Origin: Halarchaeum rubridurum
Lineage (GTDB): Archaea > Halobacteriota > Halobacteria > Halobacteriales > Halobacteriaceae
Direction: 5' to 3'
DNA: 64,000 nucleotides
Assembly (NCBI RefSeq): GCF_014647115.1
Contig: NZ_BMOO01000003.1
Span: 434,001-498,000, forward strand
Every line of letters starts with the position of its first letter. Positions within the stretch are counted from its first letter, which is position 1. The notes below the pieces were generated by a model. It was not told the DNA's origin. It was given only the letters and a program-made list of their open reading frames with translations, and ran no database searches. Of the stretch, positions 6,791-14,914 are shown one piece after another. The translations under genes and the position numbers were made by a program.

Positions 6791-9133
6791 TCACTGGCTC
6801 GCGCCGGGCGTCGGGTCGAGCGGGACGGTCTCGTCGACGGTGAGCGTCGTCGTCTCGCCACCGAGTTCGACGGTGAAGTCGCCGGCCTCGACGACCGGGT
6901 CGGCGTCGCCCGGCACCTCGCCGGGGACGACGGCGAGCGCGGCGAGCGGGAACTCGACGGTCACGCGCTGCGAGCGCCCGGGCGCGAGTTCGACCTTCTC
7001 GGAGCCGAGGCGCTTGCGGCGCGGATACTGGACGGAGCCGTACGCCTCCGTGTAGTAGGCCTCGGCGAGCGCGGTGCCCGTCCGGTCGCCGGTGTTCGTC
7101 ACGGTCACGCTCGCGGTCGCCGTCCCCGTGCGCGCGGCGTTCGCCACGGTGGACGGCGAGACGGTGAGGTCGGAGAACGCGAACTCCGTGTAGCTCTCTC
7201 CCGCACCGAAGTCGAAGAGCGCGTCCGCGTTGTCCTTCGCGGGGTGGTACTGGTTGTAGTAGTTCGGGACCTGCCCGACGCCGTCCGGCCAGCGGAAGGC
7301 GAGGCGGCCGCCGGGGTCGGCGTCGCCGTAGAGGACGTCCGCGACGGCACCGCCGGCGCTTCCCGGGTAGTACGCCATGGCGAAGGCGTCGAGTTTGGCG
7401 AGCGTCTCGCTCGTCCCGCGCGGCCGGCCGGCGACGAGGAGACCGACGACCTCCGTGTCGAGGTCGGCGACGGCGTCCACGAGTTCGCGCTGGGCGGCGG
7501 GGAGCGCGAGCTCGTCCGTGTTCCCGAACCCCTCCGCGTACGGGCCCTCGCCGAGGACGAGGACGACGCGGTCGGCGGCCTTCGCGTCCGCGACGATGGC
7601 GGCCTTCGTCCCGGCGTCGAGCGACCACTCGTCGTCGCTCCAGCGGTTGAACGTGTAGCCGGTCTCGTGGACGGCGACGCCGCCGACGGCGCGCGAGCGC
7701 ACGCCCTCCGCGATGGTCGTCGCCCACGGCTTCGCGTCGTCCGCGTGGAGGCCCTGCCAGCCGATGGTCCACCCGCCACACTGCGCCCGGACGTCGTCGA
7801 CGTTCGGCCCGGCGAGCACGACGTTCTGCGTCGGGGAGAGCGGGAGCGCGTCGCCCTCGTTCTTCAGGAGGGTGAGGGATTCGCGGACGGCCTCGCGGGC
7901 GGCGTCCTTCGCGCCGCCGACGACGTCCGGGGCGCGCGTCGGGTCGACGTACGGGTCCTCGAGGAGGCCGAGTTCGGCCTTCAGTTCGAGCGAGCGGCGG
8001 GCGGCCTCGTCGATGCGCGACTCGGGTACCTCGCCGGCCTCGACGAGGTCGAGGAGCGCCGTGTAGAACTCCTCAACGTGCGCCATGTCGGAGAGCATCG
8101 CCATGTCGACGCCGGCGTTGACGCCGGCTTTCACGGCCGCTCGGAGGTCGGGGGCGTACTCGTGCATGTCGACCATTCGGTGGAAGTCGTTCCAGTCGGA
8201 GACGGCGAGGCCCTCGAAACCCATCCGGTCGCGCAGGACGTCGGTGAGGAGCCACGAGGAGGCGTGGGCGGGGACGCCGTTGACCGAGCCGCTGTTGACC
8301 ATCACGGTGAGGGGTTCCTCCTGGAGGCCCATGTGGTGGGGGACGAAGTGGTTCTCCACGAGGTCGCGCACCGGGATGCGGGCCGGGCTGCGGTCGTCGC
8401 CGTTCTGCGGTTCGCTATACGCCGCGAAGTGCTTCACGCTCGCCGCGACGCCGCCGTGGTCGGCGTCGCCCTCCTGGAGGCCGCGGACGGCCGCCGCGCC
8501 GAGTTCGCCCGCGAGGTGCGGGTCCTCGGAGAGCGTCTCGTAGAACCGTCCCCAGCGGGGGTCGCGGGCGATTCCGCTCGTCGGGGCGAACCCCCAGTGT
8601 GCGCCGACGGCGGCCGCGGAGTCGCCGGTGTGTTTCGCGGCGGCCGCCATCAGTTCGGGGTCGCGGGTCGCGCCCATCCCGACGTTGTGGGGGAAGGCCG
8701 TCGAGCCCTCGACGGTGACGTTCCCGTGGACGGTGTCGAGGCCGTAGACGAACGGCACGCCGTTGCCCTCGTTGATCGCGTACTCCTGGAGGGCGTTGAC
8801 GCCCTTCGCGAGTTCGACGGGGTCGCGCGACGGCGGGTAGGCGGAGCCGGTGAGGAGCGAGCCGACGTGGTAGTCCGTGAACAGCGACGCGACCTCGCTC
8901 GCGTCGACCGTCGAGACGTTCGCCTGAATCATCTGTCCGATTTTCTCCTCGACGCTCAGCTCCGAGAGGATGGCCTCGACGTCCGTCTCCGGCGGTGCCG
9001 GGCGCGAACCGTCGCCGTACGTCTGCATCTCCTGCGCGCTGACGCTCTCGGCCCCGCCCGCGACGGCGGCCGCGCCGAGCGCGCCCGTCGCCTGGAGGAA
9101 CCGTCGCCGCGAGTGCGTGTTGTTATCAGACAT
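6791..9133 (-). CDS. Glycoside hydrolase family 3 beta-glycosidase, Tat-exported
   Basis: A 780-residue secreted glycosidase. The N-terminus has a twin-arginine signal (SRRRFLQATGALGAAAVAGG), so the folded enzyme would be exported by Tat. The GH3 N-terminal TIM-barrel domain spans about residues 50-380, with GRDPRWGRFYE-like IARDPRWGRFYETLSEDP and the nucleophile Asp in GLAVSDWNDF. The GH3 C-terminal sandwich spans about 410-610, with LLKNEGDALPLSP and GEGPYAEGFGN. A fibronectin III-like domain ends the protein. This is the BglX-like architecture for beta-glucosides or beta-xylosides; the sugar is not known. No sugar transporter is adjacent. The start ATG 9133 follows a palindromic AT-rich promoter region. 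Confidence 0.95.
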   Translation of the reverse strand: MSDNNTHSRRRFLQATGALGAAAVAGGAESVSAQEMQTYGDGSRPAPPETDVEAILSELSVEEKIGQMIQANVSTVDASEVASLFTDYHVGSLLTGSAYPPSRDPVELAKGVNALQEYAINEGNGVPFVYGLDTVHGNVTVEGSTAFPHNVGMGATRDPELMAAAAKHTGDSAAAVGAHWGFAPTSGIARDPRWGRFYETLSEDPHLAGELGAAAVRGLQEGDADHGGVAASVKHFAAYSEPQNGDDRSPARIPVRDLVENHFVPHHMGLQEEPLTVMVNSGSVNGVPAHASSWLLTDVLRDRMGFEGLAVSDWNDFHRMVDMHEYAPDLRAAVKAGVNAGVDMAMLSDMAHVEEFYTALLDLVEAGEVPESRIDEAARRSLELKAELGLLEDPYVDPTRAPDVVGGAKDAAREAVRESLTLLKNEGDALPLSPTQNVVLAGPNVDDVRAQCGGWTIGWQGLHADDAKPWATTIAEGVRSRAVGGVAVHETGYTFNRWSDDEWSLDAGTKAAIVADAKAADRVVLVLGEGPYAEGFGNTDELALPAAQRELVDAVADLDTEVVGLLVAGRPRGTSETLAKLDAFAMAYYPGSAGGAVADVLYGDADPGGRLAFRWPDGVGQVPNYYNQYHPAKDNADALFDFGAGESYTEFAFSDLTVSPSTVANAARTGTATASVTVTNTGDRTGTALAEAYYTEAYGSVQYPRRKRLGSEKVELAPGRSQRVTVEFPLAALAVVPGEVPGDADPVVEAGDFTVELGGETTTLTVDETVPLDPTPGASQ

Positions 9134-9149
9134 GTCCCATCGTGGAGTG

Positions 9150-9174
9150 GTAATACGTACTGTAAAAACATTAC
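9150..9174 (-). promoter_or_regulatory. Promoter region of the GH3 gene with an inverted repeat
   Basis: An AT-rich island in front of the GH3 start. GTAAT at 9150-9154 and ATTAC at 9170-9174 form an inverted repeat spaced by 15 nt, and TACGTA lies inside. On the minus strand the run GTTTTTACAG gives a TATA-like element ~25-35 nt before the ATG at 9133. The inverted repeat could be a regulator site overlapping the promoter. No other signal is seen in the 100-nt gap. Confidence 0.45.
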
Positions 9175-9235
9175 TATCTCTGTACGCAACGATGGTGATA
9201 GACCGCGCGAGGCGAGGGGACGAGCGCGGGCGGCG

Positions 9236-10861
9236 TTACCGGCGTCGCAGGCGGACGACGGCGAGGAGCGCGCCCAGGAGCGCGAACGCGCCGGCGAGGA
9301 GGCCGAACCCGGGCGACGACCCGCCGGACGTTCCTGCAGTGCTCTCGCTGTCCGCGAGCGACGGCCGGATGTCGTTCACCGCCGCGACGTCCGGCCCGTG
9401 TACGACCGTCACCGTCTCAGCCGTGTGGACGACGCGGTACGCACCCCGGTAGCCGTCGCCCTCGGGGACGACCCACGTCCCGTTCTCCCGGGCCGCGTCG
9501 TGGGCCTTCAGCGCCGCGACGTAGCCGTCCGCGAAGTCGCCCGCGTCGGCGTCCGTCTCCCACGCGCTCTTCCAGACGAAGCCGTCGGCGTCGCCGTTCC
9601 GATAGGGGAGGACCGTATCGCCCGCCCACCCCGCGGAGGCCGGCGCGGCGTAGCGGAACGTCCGGTAGCCGTCGTCCGCGCGGATGTCCGTCGGCACGAC
9701 GCCCGCGTCGTAGCGCGCGCTCTGCCACCAGAGACCCATGAATATCGAGGCCTCGCCGAGCGTGTCCGTCCCGGTCCCGTTCGCGCCGACGCCCGCGTAC
9801 GTCCGCCAGCCGTTCGTCGCCGCGTCGCGGTCGACGGTCACGTCCCGCACCGCGGGGGCTTCACCGTGGATGATCTCGGTCGTCGTCGTCGGTGGGTCCC
9901 GCCACGCGGCGTCGACGGCGTCCCAGCCGCCGCGTTCGAGCAGCTCGTGGACGTATCCGGGTCCGCTCGCGTACGGGAAGTAGAGCGTGTACTGGAGGCT
10001 CACGGGGGGCGACGAGCCAGCCGATCCTCCAGAGTCGGACGACGACGACGAGTCGCCCGTCGAGGGCGTGGCGACACAGCGCCACGTCCCGTTCGTACAG
10101 CGCTCCGTGTACCGGTTCTGGACGTACCGGGCCTCACCCTCGATGAGCCCGCTCGTCGCGAGCTGGGTGTCCTGTGTCTCGCCGCCGTACTTCGACTCGG
10201 CGAGGTCGTAGGTCTGGTCCTGGAGGGCGTGGGTCAACTCGTGGGCGAGCGTCGCGCGGTCGATGTACGCCCGCTTCCCCGAGGGGACGATTATCTCGAT
10301 GGCGTCGTCGCTCGGCGAGTAGAACCCCTGCACGCTGTCGGAGTAGTACGAGGACATCGCCGCGGAGAGGTTCGTGTCGGAGCCGACGATGAGGGCGGCC
10401 TCCCACACCTGCTGGTTCCACCGCGCGTGCGTCGCGTTCGTCGGCGCGCTCGACGTGTTCGCGCGGTATTCGGCGCGCGACATGACGTTCACGGGGACCG
10501 GCTTCTCGAAGTCGTGCCCGCGGAGGCGCTCGACGCGCGCCATCGTCCGCCGGACGTACGCGTGAATCTCCGCGTCGCTCAGTCCGTCGGACTGATCGAC
10601 CCGTATCGCGGTGTCGTACCGATAGCCGTCGACGTAGCCGATGGACCGGTTCGCGTCGCCCGCGTCGTCGGTCTGCGCGGGCGCGGGGCCGTCGGTCGAA
10701 GCCGCGCTCGCGGTCGAGGCCGGGGTCGTGTTCACGCCCGCGCTCGCGTTCGCGTTCACCCGGTCGACGCCCGACGCGCCCGCGGCCGTCGCGCTCGCCG
10801 TCGCCGCGCTCGACGCGACGAGGAGGGCGACGACGAACAGCGTCCTGAGTCGTGTGCGCAT
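9236..10861 (-). CDS. PGF-CTERM surface protein with a HExxH metalloprotease-like motif (Hvo_1808 family-like)
   Basis: A 541-residue exported protein. It starts MRTRLRTLFVVALLVASSAATASATA, a Sec signal peptide, followed by a Thr/Ala-rich linker. Near residue 210 is TLAHELTHALQDQTYDL, whose HELTH matches the HExxH zinc site of metallopeptidases. Near the end, SPGFGLLAGAFALLGALLAVVRLRRR is a PGF-CTERM tail: PGF, one membrane segment and a basic end, which archaeosortase A would process to a lipid-anchored surface protein. The arrangement matches what I recall of the haloarchaeal Hvo_1808 surface-protein family. Whether it is an active protease is untested. The start is ATG 10861 because it directly precedes the signal peptide. 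Confidence 0.85.
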   Translation of the reverse strand: MRTRLRTLFVVALLVASSAATASATAAGASGVDRVNANASAGVNTTPASTASAASTDGPAPAQTDDAGDANRSIGYVDGYRYDTAIRVDQSDGLSDAEIHAYVRRTMARVERLRGHDFEKPVPVNVMSRAEYRANTSSAPTNATHARWNQQVWEAALIVGSDTNLSAAMSSYYSDSVQGFYSPSDDAIEIIVPSGKRAYIDRATLAHELTHALQDQTYDLAESKYGGETQDTQLATSGLIEGEARYVQNRYTERCTNGTWRCVATPSTGDSSSSSDSGGSAGSSPPVSLQYTLYFPYASGPGYVHELLERGGWDAVDAAWRDPPTTTTEIIHGEAPAVRDVTVDRDAATNGWRTYAGVGANGTGTDTLGEASIFMGLWWQSARYDAGVVPTDIRADDGYRTFRYAAPASAGWAGDTVLPYRNGDADGFVWKSAWETDADAGDFADGYVAALKAHDAARENGTWVVPEGDGYRGAYRVVHTAETVTVVHGPDVAAVNDIRPSLADSESTAGTSGGSSPGFGLLAGAFALLGALLAVVRLRRR

Positions 10862-10937
10862 CCACTCGTCCTTCGGGGGGCGCGGCAAAACCGCTGTGGG
10901 TTACGGCCCCGTCCGGTCCCGACGGGCCCGCCGGGCG

Positions 10938-11099
10938 TCACGAGCGCGGTTTCACGACGGTCTCACAGGACGGGCAGGCGGCGTACGCGGCTTCGCCATC
11001 GTCGTCCTCGTACTCGATGAGCACCGCGCTCGCGGGGACGTCGGCCCCGCACTCCGGACAGCGACCCAGCGCCCCGTCGGTCCCGTCGGCGTCGGTCAT
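10938..11099 (-). CDS. Small zinc-ribbon protein
   Basis: A 53-residue protein starting MTDADGTDGALGRCPECGAD. Two CxxC knuckles (CPEC at residues 14-17 and CPSC near 44-47) are separated by ~27 residues including an acidic strand (VLIEYEDDDGEAAYAAC), the pattern of a rubredoxin-like zinc ribbon. Haloarchaea encode many such mini zinc fingers of unknown role. It lies upstream of the surface protein gene on the same strand, and its start is only 86 nt from the divergent GNAT gene. Confidence 0.7.
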   Translation of the reverse strand: MTDADGTDGALGRCPECGADVPASAVLIEYEDDDGEAAYAACPSCETVVKPRS

Positions 11100-11185
11100 T
11101 CGCTTGGCCGAGACGAGTCGCCGAACGGCCATAACTGTTCGGCGGGACAGATAGGGTCTTCCGTCCCGACCGCCTGCCGTCGGAT

Positions 11186-11626
11186 ATGCACGGCGTCCAC
11201 GTAGTGGAGACGGCGGCGGGATTCCGCGAGGCGCTCGCGGTCCGGTACGCCGTCTTCGTCGACGAACAGGGCGTTCCGGCGTCGGTCGAGGTGGACGACC
11301 ACGAGGACGAGGCGACGCACTTCCTCGCGCGCGTCGAGGGCGACCCCGCGGCCGTCGGCACCGCGCGCTACCGGACGGCCGAGTCGGGCGCGGCGAAGAT
11401 CGAGCGCGTCGCCGTCCGCGACGCCCACCGCGGCGAGGGGTGGGGCGCGCGCCTGATGGACGCGGTCGAGGCCCACGCGCGCGAGACGGGCCACGACCGG
11501 GCGGTGCTCGACGCCCAGACGAGCGCCGCGGACTTCTACGCCGCGCGCGGCTACGAACGCGTCGGCGACGTCTTCGACGAGGCCGGAATCCCGCACGTCA
11601 CGATGAAGCGCGCGCTCGACGGATAG
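11186..11626 (+). CDS. GNAT family N-acetyltransferase
   Basis: A 146-residue acetyl-CoA-dependent acyltransferase. The opening MHGVHVVETAAGFREALAVRYAVFVDEQGVP with the phrase RxxVFVxEQxVP is the signature of the ElaA/YjcF-type GNAT group. The acetyl-CoA loop is visible as VRDAHRGEGWGARLMDAVEAHARE (R/Q-x-x-G-x-G/A). The C-terminal ADFYAARGYERVGDVFDEAGIPHVTMKR is typical. The substrate is unknown. A SAM/ribosome site is not evident. It is likely monocistronic and divergent from the zinc-ribbon gene. Confidence 0.92.
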   Translation: MHGVHVVETAAGFREALAVRYAVFVDEQGVPASVEVDDHEDEATHFLARVEGDPAAVGTARYRTAESGAAKIERVAVRDAHRGEGWGARLMDAVEAHARETGHDRAVLDAQTSAADFYAARGYERVGDVFDEAGIPHVTMKRALDG

Positions 11627-11890
11627 CGGACCACGCGAACGAGCGAGCCACACGAAACGGTCGTCGGGCGACGGACCGCCCGCCGTCCGAGTCCCACGGT
11701 CCCCCTTTGTGGCCGACCGCACGTGGACGGAGACACCGAACGGGGAAGACGACCCTTACCGTACTCGTTAGCGTCCGCGTCGAACACCGCGTCGAGGAGC
11801 GTGCGCTGGGCGACGCGGAGGGAGGCCTCGTGGGTGCCCGGCGAGCGCGCGAGCCGCCACGCCTACGGTCACCCCGCGCCGTGGGTCGGT
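11627..11890. other. 264-bp gap with a coding-like fragment on the minus strand (possible gene remnant)
   Basis: No complete gene is seen. On the minus strand, between a TAG near 11855 and about 11752, one frame reads AWRLARSPGTHEASLRVAQR and then TLLDAVFDADANEYG, with almost every third codon base G or C, as in neighbouring genes. Beyond 'NEYG' the frame loses that codon bias. This may be a decayed gene fragment or chance. The right part contains the promoter and leader of nadE. Confidence 0.3.
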
Positions 11891-12730
11891 GTGGCAGACT
11901 CCGACCGCGGCGCTTCCACCGACACCGGTCACGGTACCGACCCCACCGCCGACGCGACGCGGGGCCGCATCGACCCCGACCGCGCCGCCGAGCGCATCAC
12001 CGCTTTCCTCCGCGACGGGCTCGCCGACACGGGCGCGAACGGCTACGTCGTCGGCGTCAGCGGCGGCCTCGACTCCGCCGTGGGGCTGCGCCTCGCCGTC
12101 GACGCCGTCGGCCCGGAGCGCGTCCACGGCCTCGTCCTCCCCGGCGCGCCGAGCGACCCGCAGAACATGGTCGACGCCCGCGACCTCTGCGAGTCGCTCG
12201 GCGTCGACTACGACGAGGAGTCCATCGAGGCCCACGTCGAGGCCGTCCGCGGGGATGCCGTCGCCCTCGACGAGCGCGATGCGGGGAACGTCCGCGCCCG
12301 CGCCCGGATGCTCCGGCTCTACGCCGCCGCGAACGCCCGCGACCTGCTCGTGCTCGGCCCGGACAACCGCTCCGAGCACCTGCTCGGCTACTTCACGAAG
12401 GGCGGCGACGGCGTCGTCGACCGCGCGCCGCTGTGCGACCTGTACAAGACGGAGGTCGTCGCGCTCGCCGAGGCGCTCGTCCTCGACCCGCGCTTCGTCG
12501 AGAAGGAGCCGACCGCGGGGCTCTGGGCGGGCCAGACGGACCGCGAGGAACTCGGCGCGCCCTACTCGGTCATCGACCCCGTCCTCCGCTGTCTGGTGGA
12601 CGACGGGCTCGACGTCGACGCGACCGCGGCGCGGGTCGAAGCGACGGAGGAGACGGTCGCGCGCCTCGCCGACCTACACGAAGCGAGCGCGCACAAGCGC
12701 CGGCCGGCGCCGACGCCGGGTCTGCGCTGA
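11891..12730 (+). CDS. nadE: NAD+ synthetase
   Basis: A 279-residue enzyme that amidates deamido-NAD+ to NAD+, the last step of NAD synthesis. The PP-loop SGGLDSAVGLRLA lies near residues 55-67; RARARMLRLYAAAN, LVLGPDNRSEHLLGYFTKGGDG and the C-terminal WAGQTDREELG and HKRRPAPTPG are NadE signatures. There is no glutaminase domain, so it should use free ammonia. GTG 11891 was chosen because upstream codons resemble non-coding sequence, but the first ~25 residues (ADSDRGASTDTGHGTDPTAD) are still an unusual low-complexity extension, and a start nearer GRIDPDRAAER is possible. It converges with the monooxygenase gene, leaving 3 nt. Confidence 0.94.
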   Translation: MADSDRGASTDTGHGTDPTADATRGRIDPDRAAERITAFLRDGLADTGANGYVVGVSGGLDSAVGLRLAVDAVGPERVHGLVLPGAPSDPQNMVDARDLCESLGVDYDEESIEAHVEAVRGDAVALDERDAGNVRARARMLRLYAAANARDLLVLGPDNRSEHLLGYFTKGGDGVVDRAPLCDLYKTEVVALAEALVLDPRFVEKEPTAGLWAGQTDREELGAPYSVIDPVLRCLVDDGLDVDATAARVEATEETVARLADLHEASAHKRRPAPTPGLR

Positions 12731-12733
12731 CCC

Positions 12734-13039
12734 TCAGAACTCGACGTCAGTCGCGGAGTCGACCGCGAAGCGTGTCGCCTCGGGTTCGCCCGCGAGGACG
12801 TCGGGGAGGCTGGCGGCGAACGCCCGGAAGTGCTCGCTCTCCTCGTGGACCTCGACGGCCGCGGCGTCCTCGTAGCGCTCGACGAACCGGAGGACGTTCT
12901 CGTCCTCGACGTCGACCGCGGCGCGGTAGTCGACGACGCCGGGTTCCTCGGTGGACGCCGCGACGACGTCGCGGGCGAGGTCGAGCGCTTCCTCGCGGCG
13001 GGACGGGTCTATCGGGAAGGTCGCGTGGACGACGATCAT
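12734..13039 (-). CDS. Antibiotic biosynthesis monooxygenase (ABM)-domain protein
   Basis: A 101-residue protein with the ABM dimeric alpha/beta-barrel fold (PF03992, YgiN/quinol monooxygenase-like). It opens MIVVHATFPIDPSRREEAL, continues with EEPGVVDYRAAVDVEDENVLRFVERYEDAAAVEVHEESEHFRAF, where 'E(S)EHF' is the usual family motif, and ends in a short strand. Such proteins act on quinones or serve as small stress enzymes; a function cannot be fixed. Full length for the family. Confidence 0.9.
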   Translation of the reverse strand: MIVVHATFPIDPSRREEALDLARDVVAASTEEPGVVDYRAAVDVEDENVLRFVERYEDAAAVEVHEESEHFRAFAASLPDVLAGEPEATRFAVDSATDVEF

Positions 13040-13127
13040 CGTGCGACCCTACGCGGAGAAGGCCGAAAAGCCGTCGGGTGGCGGTGGTCGCGGCCGTCAC
13101 CGGGAGCGGCGAGCGGTGGGCGGAGGC

Positions 13128-13225
13128 GGACGGTGGATGGTGGACAGCGGACGGTGGATGGTGGACAGCGGACGGTGGATGGTGGACAGCGGACGGTGGA
13201 TGGTGGACAGCGGACGGATGGTGGA
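13128..13225. repeat. Four-copy 21-bp tandem repeat upstream of the Lrp gene
   Basis: Four identical 21-bp units at 13128-13148, 13149-13169, 13170-13190 and 13191-13211, followed by a broken fifth starting GGACGGATGG. The unit contains GGACGGTGGATGG and GTGGACAGC. It is G-rich on the plus strand and lies about 55-150 nt before the Lrp start. Because 21 is divisible by 3 the array is open in several frames, but the peptides (VDSGRWM repeated) do not look like a protein. It is the main content of the 241-nt intergenic gap; an AAGACCGGA stretch nearer the gene may hold the promoter. Confidence 0.93.
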
Positions 13226-13280
13226 GGCGGACGGCGGGCGGAGGGACAACCCTAAGACCGGACGCGTTCTGCACGCGAGT

Positions 13281-13772
13281 ATGGACGACGAGCGCAGACG
13301 CGTCCTCGACCTCCTGTGCGAGGACGCCCGGTACACGGCGGAGGACGTCGCCCGACAACTCGACCTCGCCCCGGAGGACGTCGAGGCCCACGTCGAGGCC
13401 CTCGAAAACGCGGGCGTCGTGCGCGGCTACACCGCGGTCGTGGACTGGGCGGCGCTCGACGACGGGATCGTCGAGGCGAAGGTCGAGTTGAACGTCGAGC
13501 TCGACCGCGAGACGGGCTACGAGGACATCTCGCGGCGGATCGCCAAATTCCCCGAGGTGACGGCGTTCCAGCTCGTCAGCGGCGACTACGACTTCGCCCT
13601 GGAGGTGCGCGCGGACACGATGAACGCCGTCTCGCGCTTCGTCTCCGAGGAGATCGCGCCGATCCCCGAAGTCACGCAGACGGTCACGCACTACGTCATG
13701 GAGACCTACAAGGACGACGGAATCGAGTTCGACGACGGCGAGACGGACGACCGGCTCTCCTACTCCCCATGA
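13281..13772 (+). CDS. Lrp/AsnC family transcriptional regulator
   Basis: A 163-residue feast/famine regulator. Residues 1-50 form the winged helix-turn-helix (RRVLDLLCEDARYTAEDVARQLDLAPEDVEAHVEALENAGVVRGYTAVV), and residues 65-145 form the RAM ligand-binding domain (ISRRIAKFPEVTAFQLVSGDYDFALEVRADTMNAVSRFVSEEIAPIPEVTQTVTHYVMETYK). The signature VxxxxxVSGxYDxxL is present. It overlaps the aminotransferase gene by ATGA, so it is the first gene of a Lrp-aminotransferase-Sir2 operon and probably controls it in response to an amino acid. The start is ATG 13281, right at the HTH domain. Confidence 0.95.
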   Translation: MDDERRRVLDLLCEDARYTAEDVARQLDLAPEDVEAHVEALENAGVVRGYTAVVDWAALDDGIVEAKVELNVELDRETGYEDISRRIAKFPEVTAFQLVSGDYDFALEVRADTMNAVSRFVSEEIAPIPEVTQTVTHYVMETYKDDGIEFDDGETDDRLSYSP

Positions 13773-14914
13773 GCCGCCTCTCCGAGCGCGCGGAGCGAAC
13801 GCCGCCGTCGGGCATCCGGCGGTTCTTCGAGATCGCAGAGGAGATGGATGACGTCGTCTCGCTCGGCGTCGGCGAACCCGACTTCAGCGCGCCGTGGCCC
13901 GCCCGGAAGGCCGCCATCGACGCCTTAGAGCGCGGGCAGACCTCCTACACGTCGAACCGCGGGCGGCGCGACCTCCGCGAGGCCATCGAGGCCCACGTGA
14001 CGCGCTACGGCCACGAGTACGGCGCGGACGAGGAGATACTCGTCACGACGGGCGTCAGCGAGGCGATGGACCTCGCCATGCGCGCGCTCGTCGACCCCGG
14101 CGACGTCGTCGCGGTCGCCGAACCCGCCTACATCTCCTACGGGCCGGACGCCTCCTTCGCGGGCGGCGAGGTCCTGCGCGTCCCGACGCGCGCCGAGGAC
14201 GAGTTCCGCCTCACCTACGACGCCCTCGAACGCGCCGGCGCCGAACGCGCCGACCTCCTCGTGCTCTGCTACCCGAACAACCCGACGGGCGCCGTAATGG
14301 ACGCCTCGGGGCTCGCCGAGGTCGCGGAGTTCGCCCGCGAGCACGACCTCTTCGTGCTCTCCGACGAGGTGTACGCCGCGCTCACCTACGAGGGAGAACA
14401 CGACAGCATCGCCACCCAGCCCGGGATGCGCGAGCGCACCGTCGTCTTCAACGGCTTCTCGAAGGCCTACGCGATGACGGGGCTGCGCCTCGGCTACGCG
14501 ATGGGGCCCCCGGAGGTCATCGACGGGATGAACCGCATCCACCAGTACACGATGCTCTCCGCGCCGACGACCGCGCAGGCCGCCGCGCTCGAAGCCCTGG
14601 AGAGCTGTGACGACGCCGTCGTCGACATGCGCGAGCAGTACGACCGGCGGCGGCGCTTCGTGCTCTCGCGCTTCCGCGAGATGGGTCTGGAGTGCTTCGA
14701 GGCCCGCGGGGCCTTCTACGTCTTCCCGTCCGTCCCCGGCGACGACGAGGCGTTCGCGGAGGAACTCCTCCGCGAGGCCGAGGTCGCGGTCGTCCCCGGG
14801 CGCGTCTTCGGCGACGGCGGCGAGGGCCACGTCCGCGTCTCCTACGCGCGCTCGCTCCCCGAACTCCGCGAGGCGACCAACCGCATCGAGGACTTCCTCG
14901 CCGAGCACCGATGA
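13769..14914 (+). CDS. Class I/II PLP-dependent aminotransferase (aspartate-type)
   Basis: A 381-residue PLP enzyme of the archaeal aspartate/aromatic aminotransferase type. Visible are SLGVGEPDF near residues 31-39, TTGVSEAMDLAMRAL, CYPNNPTGA near residue 169-177, SDEVYAALTYEG with the PLP-binding Asp, and the Schiff-base Lys in FNGFSKAYAMTGLRLGYAMGP near residue 232. The C-terminal ARGAFYVFPSV and the Arg in HVRVSYARS (carboxylate binding) complete the fold. Amino-acid preference is not determined. It overlaps Lrp at its start and the Sir2 gene at its end (ATGA at 14911), so all three should be co-translated. Confidence 0.96.
   Translation: MSRLSERAERTPPSGIRRFFEIAEEMDDVVSLGVGEPDFSAPWPARKAAIDALERGQTSYTSNRGRRDLREAIEAHVTRYGHEYGADEEILVTTGVSEAMDLAMRALVDPGDVVAVAEPAYISYGPDASFAGGEVLRVPTRAEDEFRLTYDALERAGAERADLLVLCYPNNPTGAVMDASGLAEVAEFAREHDLFVLSDEVYAALTYEGEHDSIATQPGMRERTVVFNGFSKAYAMTGLRLGYAMGPPEVIDGMNRIHQYTMLSAPTTAQAAALEALESCDDAVVDMREQYDRRRRFVLSRFREMGLECFEARGAFYVFPSVPGDDEAFAEELLREAEVAVVPGRVFGDGGEGHVRVSYARSLPELREATNRIEDFLAEHR

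Noticed and set aside
6404-11020. A 1538-codon open frame on the plus strand
   Set aside because: It lies opposite the GH3 and surface-protein genes. The translation is an Arg/Val/Asp/Glu-rich mirror without domains, the usual antisense shadow in very GC-rich DNA.
11551-11787. A 78-residue minus-strand gene starting MFDADANEYG
   Set aside because: Only the region before and around the first ten codons looks coding; the rest runs antisense to the GNAT gene.
13128-13225. CRISPR-like array at the 21-bp repeats
   Set aside because: Units are directly adjacent with no spacers.
12951-13280. N-terminal extension of the Lrp protein through the 21-bp repeat
   Set aside because: The array is a multiple of three, so it stays open by arithmetic. 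The Lrp domain begins exactly at ATG 13281, preceded by a normal leader.
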